Positions 59,088-64,000 of a DNA stretch of 64,000 nucleotides are shown piece after piece. A program made the position numbers and the translations under genes. The notes under the pieces are model-generated. The model searched no databases. It saw only the letters and a list, made by a program, of their open reading frames with translations, and was not told the DNA's origin. Source of the DNA: Climacium dendroides (lineage: Eukaryota > Streptophyta > Bryopsida > Hypnales > Climaciaceae); the NCBI GenBank assembly GCA_950106755.1, contig OX467086.1, forward strand, positions 19,424,001-19,488,000, in the 5' to 3' direction. How positions within the stretch are numbered: position 1 is the stretch's first letter; every line of letters starts with the position of its first letter.

Positions 59088-59890
59088 GCAATGTTGGGGA
59101 GATTCCTTTTTTCTCCCTTGAATCTAGGGATTGCACCAACATTTTCATTTAAAGATTGCTTGACAACCTAAGTGGTATCACTATAGAAAATAAAAATTTC
59201 ATCTATTCAATCATTGTAGATTAAATTGAAGTCATTCAAAACATATTTTGTTAAAAGGATATACCTTCCATCCATCATAGGAGATTTAACTATTAAAAGA
59301 CCATAAGGCCACCACATAGCTTCCACAACTACATTTGTAGAAAATTCAAAGTTTGAACCTCACTAACAATTCATGAACAACAAAAAGACCCTAGATGGTT
59401 TTTTTCATTGAATCCATTGGTGCAATCTGATCAATAAATGATTGGATGTGCAAGTTTTGGTGAATTTTTTGAAAATGGAGAAGATGCTTTAGGCCATCAT
59501 TTCACATCCTCATATTTTTTTTTCCACACCTCAAAATGATTTGAAACAATTTACACATTGATCTCATGATGATGTGTACATGAGGGGGGAAAATTAAAGT
59601 TTTGGGAGCACTTTTGAGCATTCCAATGTCAACATTCTAATTTCAATGTATGTACCAAGTGCTACCTAATTGAACATCTTTCATCAATCTTGTCAATGGC
59701 AAAATTTTCTCAAAAATTGTGTGATTTTGTTAATCTTTTTTTACATATAGAAGCTACATAAGTCTTCTTTCATTTCAACTGTAGTGATCTTAAAAATTAT
59801 TTTACACTAATAAGGAATTATGCTTATTAAAAGAACAAGTCAAGAAAACAAGAGCTATGTTCAAACACCCTCAGTCCTTTAGGTTAACAA
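59088..59890. other. AT-rich sequence upstream of the invertase gene
   Basis: No gene is supported. AT-rich sequence continues to about 59,890, where composition changes sharply to the GC-richer gene region. Confidence 0.5.
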
Positions 59891-62063
59891 TGTTATGCTC
59901 TTTCAAGTTTCCGTATGGGACATGGACGGCGGGTACAGGGCAGGGTATGTGTGTATCTGTGAGTCAGGCGGGTATAAATCACGTCTGGGCGGATACACGG
60001 GAAGGATATCATGCAAGAAGGGTATCGTCTCTCCAACAGAGCCCATTCATTTTGCATCAGCAGCTTTTGTCTTCTGGAAGCGCGCTGCTCTGCCTCCCGC
60101 TCCGTTTCTCTCCCGCAGGCTTCAACTAGCCTGCTCTGCTCCCGGCCATCGCCACTGACCGTTCCGTAAGTCACATATTGTCTTCTTCTCCTTGCCTTGG
60201 TTTTAGTTCTGCTGCTGTTTTCATTCTCACACACTGCATCGTCTCACCTCCTCACTACGACATTCAATAGATACGAATAGCCCTTCTCTCGTTCATTCCC
60301 GCATCTACACCGCCTGTGTTTACGCTTTCCATAACACAGCTTCGACCGATTTTAGTCGTCCGCTCGTTCCGATCTCATTGTGGCATTTTTAGACGTGAAA
60401 GGTCTTAATCGAGGGATGATTGCTTGTTTGCTTCCGTGTTTTTTTTAATAAAGTTGAGGGCTCTATCTTTAGAAATCTGTAGAAATAAATTCAGGCGGTT
60501 GATTTGCTGCCGGTTTAGGTGGAGATCAGGACGATTCGTTTCGTATGTTGTTGTCGTTGTCGTTGATGGTGGCTTAGGTTTCCGGATGTTATGTGGACTT
60601 CGATGTCGGAAGTATCCGTAGTGTTTTGCTTCTGCATTGTAGTTGGCTGTTACAGAATCGAAGAAGCGCCGTGTTGATGGGATTTGGTCTCCTGTAGATT
60701 ACAGAATTTTGAGCACGTGGAATGTAGGAATGTGACAAACTTTTGAGTGAATGGAGTGGTGATTATGAACGGAAGTTAGAGGTGAAAATTCTGTAGCGCA
60801 CAACTAGTTGTAGCTCTTTCGAATTGTTGTCGGGGTCTGGAAACAGAGAAATAATTGAATATAGCGGGGTACGAATTTTCACTCGACGAGTGGGATAATA
60901 AGTCACCTTTGGTCAGATGTTGGAGATGCTAATTTGAAGTATTACAATACAAAAGTATCTGTGGGGCGGGAGGCGAAGAGAGAACGTTTTATAAGACTAG
61001 GTAATGGGAAAAAGACGGAAAATGGCAATCAAAGAACTCTCAGTATCCTGTTTTAGGGTTTTAGGGTTTGTTGTTTTGACAAGCACATTGTTGGTGTTCT
61101 GCAGAATGACGAAAATGGCAATGCGAGAAATTTATTGGCAGTGAGACAAGTGCTCGCTGTACCTGCCGTGGTTTCATCTTCCTCACTTGGTTTCATATCT
61201 GCTAGCCAGAAGGTACCTCGTGGTCACAGTGTTCTCGCAGGTGTCTTTGGTGTTCGCATTGTCAAGGTTTGCTTATTCCATTATATTTTGAAGTTCATGT
61301 TTCTCAAAGTATTTAAATTTGTAGGTCTTAAATTATGCAAAGTTGCACTTATTCCATGCAAATCTTATTATATTGTACTATAAGCATATAATATATCATT
61401 TTACCTTCAAAATAAGCTTTGATTCTTTTGCTTAACCCTTAAACGTCGAGGCGGACCCTTAAACGTCCGATGAATGACAAAGAATCTCTCCATGCAAGAC
61501 AGAAGTGCAACTATTCATCCTCCAAATTTTGTGGGAAAAGGAACGTCTTCTACAGTAGCTTGTCTCCCAATGAGTGCTTTTTCATTTTTTTAAGCCAACA
61601 ATTCACACGGTTTTCCACGGTGACCGGCTCGTCGTTTAAGGGTTAATATGGTGACCCGTGCATATTGTACAGGAGCTGCCTCCCATGACTCCGGAATTGG
61701 AGTTTGGCGTTATTTCAGCGGGAAGCAGAGAATTGGCGACTCTTTCTGGAGCCTGAAGCGATATCGACAAGGACATGCTAGACAGGGAATTGGAACATCG
61801 TTGAGTGAGAAAAGCTTATGTGTATTTGTGGAGTGGAATGCAAGTCTGGAAGCAGTTTGGAATTAGCTAGCACAAGAAGGTCTAGCAACTGTGGAGTAAA
61901 GGCTCTTAGCAAGGTTACCAGAAAGTGACATTAACCTATTGTGGTAAGACTTCCCTTTAAAAATACCTCATTCCACATTAAGGCACTTAAGGTAACCGGT
62001 TCAGGATCTACTATATTTCTACCTCTACATTCCATTTCCTAATAAAGGCTAAGGAGGCAATCA
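59891..62063 (+). promoter_or_regulatory. Promoter and 5' leader of the invertase gene
   Basis: Composition becomes GC-richer at about 59,890. A pyrimidine-rich leader (60,085-60,165) ends at a good donor, TTCC/GTAAGT (60166). Possible acceptors are TTCTGCAG (61103) and TTGTACAG (about 61671), and a possible later donor is GTG/GTAAGAC (about 61943). Intron-containing 5' leaders are common in plant genes. A 12-codon upstream ORF starts at ATG 61105 and ends before the main start. A TTAA-flanked MITE lies at 61432-61646. The exact exon structure is uncertain. Confidence 0.4.
61432..61646. mobile_element. TTAA-flanked MITE in the invertase 5' region
   Basis: TTAA then CCCTTAAACGTCG on the left, and CGTCGTTTAAGGG then TTAA on the right, enclose about 207 bp. 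On the left a second CCCTTAAACGTCCG follows the first. TTAA duplication plus CCC...GGG ends is the piggyBac insertion signature. The core (61,490-61,610) has no ORF. Confidence 0.65.
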
Positions 62064-64000
62064 ATGCCATTCAATATGTATAGCCCAAGATCTCTTACCC
62101 TGGAGACTTCCTCGGAGGCAAACGATCCCTACGCATTTGGTGACAACGGTAGCATTGATTACGAGAGGCCGATGGAAGTCAGGCCGCGTCAAATTGAGAC
62201 TCATCACTCCCTTGATGAGAGGTCTCTCAATGATATCATTTCTTCGGGTCTCTCGTTACCACGTCCTCCTCGGCAGTTGGAGACCGTCAAAAGCTCCGAG
62301 TGTTTGGAGGCGCTGCTGTCTCCCAGCATTCGATCCTCGGCCGGAACTCCTCGTGAACATCATGCTTTTGAGCCTCATCCAATGATTGGGGACGCATGGG
62401 AAGCGCTGAGAAGGTCGGTGGTGTTCTTTCGGAACAAGCCGGTGGGGACCATTGCGGCTTTGGATCCCACGGAAGAGTCACTCAATTACAATCAGGTTTG
62501 CTATTCATCAACATTTCTTCTTTCGTTTTTTCTCAAAACGTGTTGATTGGATTTGGTAAATGTACACGGAGACATGGTGTCTTGGTGATATCATGAATAA
62601 TGCGCTCTGGTCATGAACCTATTAATTATGCATAACTATCACTCTTACACGTGCTGCATTGGTGAAGGGTTTTTTCGTGTCTTGTCTAAATTCTTTCATG
62701 GAAAGAATTTAATGTGTTGGGGTGCATGCGTCCTTTGGTTATTTATAATCAAATGAATGTGGAACTTGAGCGATCCTGTAAATTATCGCCCCTACGAACC
62801 GAATGAAAATGTTCAGCCTTGCACGTCGAAAGTTTGCTCAGACTGGAGGGCTTGTGTTGGTCCGGTCGATGCTGTGAATGGTAGAAGTATTGCTGGCCAT
62901 GCACTCAATTGTTATTGTCTTTTTCTGCGATGTGTCAGGTTCTAGTAAAGCAGCTCGACATGCTGTAGACCTGTTTCTGTATTATCCATATGCCCACCCA
63001 ACAACTTTTTAGGAAATATTGTCTCGGAAATTCAACAAAATTCAGGATATTCGGTGGCGAAAAGTCTGCTTGGAAAATGGTCTTGCATCTTTGTGTTGCG
63101 TTTGTTTCATATTCCAGAATCTGACATAGTGTGTTTTCAGGTGTTTGTGAGGGACTTTGTACCTAGTGCCTTGGCATTTCTCATGAATGGCGAACCGGAA
63201 ATCGTAAAGAACTTCTTGCTGAAGACTTTGCGTCTTCAGTCCATAGAGAAGCGTATCGACTGTTTTACTTTGGGTGAAGGTGTTATGCCTGCAAGTTTCA
63301 AGGTCAGTATTGTTTCTGGCAACGGTTCGTTTTGCTTCCATCACTATGAATCTGAAGTTGTGTATCACTTTGGGAGAGCCGTTTCTGCTGAAATATTCCT
63401 TCGAACTGGTTGTGGTCTGTTGCCTACTGATGAAGTTTTTCGTGCAGGTTCTCCACGATCCTCTGCGTAAAACAGATACGATGATCGCCGATTTCGGAGA
63501 GAGTGCAATTGGAAGAGTCGCCCCAGTAGATTCTGGATTTTGGTGGATCATTCTTCTTCGTGCCTACACAAAGTCCACTGGGGATCACACGCTAGCAGAC
63601 ATGGCGGACTGCCAAAGAGGAATGAGGCTAATTCTGACCCTGTGTCTCGCTGATGGATTCGATACTTTCCCGACCCTGCTCTGCGCAGATGGCTGTTGTA
63701 TGGTGGATCGTCGGATGGTAAGTGTATCCGACGCTCTTGTGACGACATTATTGGAAATTCCAGCTAATTCTGATATAAATTAACTGCACTTGTTTGTGAC
63801 GAGTTTATTGACGGGAATGCTATGAATAGTCTGGCCATTTATTGTCTTTTTCCTCTACAAATCGTGTGTACTTGCAGAGCCTGTACTTTTCTAGATTGCA
63901 TGTGCACTGTGGATGTCCCAACCAGGTTTCTTAATGATCACTTTTTTACAGGGCATTTACGGTTATCCAATTGAAATTCAGAGCATGTTTTTTATGGCTC
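62064..64000 (+). CDS. CINV: Alkaline/neutral invertase (cytosolic type), 5' part, incomplete at the window edge
   Basis: Hydrolyses sucrose to glucose and fructose in the cytosol (glycoside hydrolase family 100). Exons: 62064-62495, 63141-63302, 63448-63717 and 63952 onward, all in phase 0 with GT-AG junctions (CAG/GTTTGC, TTCAG/GTG, AAG/GTCAGT, TGCAG/GTT, ATG/GTAAGT, ACAG/GGC). Exon 1 (144 aa) has a variable, Ser-rich N-terminus without an obvious transit peptide, then [20 protein letters not shown]. Exon 2 gives [20 protein letters not shown] and [10 protein letters not shown]. Exon 3 gives [32 protein letters not shown] and [16 protein letters not shown]. Exon 4 gives [16 protein letters not shown]. 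These are the strongly conserved GH100 blocks, including catalytic-region Asp and Glu. No stop or frameshift interrupts the exons. The start is the first in-frame ATG; an upstream coding exon for an organelle-targeting peptide cannot be excluded. About 360 residues are visible before the edge, so roughly the first 60 percent of a typical protein. Confidence 0.93.

Noticed and set aside
63042..63551. 169-codon minus-strand frame
   Set aside because: Shadow of invertase exons 2 and 3; it spans introns and has no domain.

Overview
The window reads as nuclear DNA of a land plant with a large, AT-rich, repeat-packed genome. The only clear host gene lies at the right edge: the 5' part of a cytosolic-type alkaline/neutral invertase (62064 to beyond 64000, plus strand, four exons with clean GT-AG junctions). 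Almost everything else is transposable elements in various stages of decay. A piggyBac-type transposase relic and the gene-poor layout would fit a non-angiosperm (fern, lycophyte, gymnosperm or bryophyte), but this is only a lean. No CRISPR array, rRNA, tRNA or bacterial operon was seen.

Layout. 1-3829: AT-rich sequence with small inverted-repeat elements. 3830-6055: a non-autonomous CACTA element. 6730-8247: a pogo/Tigger-like DDE transposase pseudogene in one frame, with nine stops and no frameshift. 9247-10560: a truncated copy of an unnamed TGTC...GACA repeat family built on 178-bp modules. 11170-13152: a gag-like or unknown ORF split by one in-frame TAG. About 15240-17430: a decayed piggyBac transposase, minus strand. 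18510-27632: a 9.1-kb CACTA element (TSD CAT) with a TNP2 relic, a second gene carrying an FCP1/NIF-like phosphatase domain, and a nested 2.1-kb copy of the TGTC...GACA family. 27986-30445: the most complete copy of that family, with a 152-aa orphan ORF. 31087-33377: a second non-autonomous CACTA (TSD TTT), related to the first but inverted. 35827-36738: a foldback element. 38172-50541: a 12.4-kb CACTA element (TSD TAA) with a nearly full-length but interrupted TNP2 gene (minus) and a divergent second gene (plus). 50542-59087: AT-rich repeats, including a TTAA-flanked element with a nested inverted-repeat element. 59900-64000: the invertase gene and its 5' leader.

How the parts relate. The two large CACTA elements share one architecture: TNP2 on the minus strand, a second multi-exon gene diverging on the plus strand, and subterminal repeats at both ends. 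In the 9.1-kb element the second gene carries a HAD/FCP1-like domain whose DxD motif reads NxQ. Small elements flanked by TTAA with CCC/GGG-type ends look like piggyBac-mobilised MITEs, and one sits in the 5' leader of the invertase gene. The least familiar items are the 178-bp-module family with its orphan ORF, the FCP1-CACTA chimera, and a small coiled-coil-like peptide kept in two inverted copies of an 0.8-kb element.
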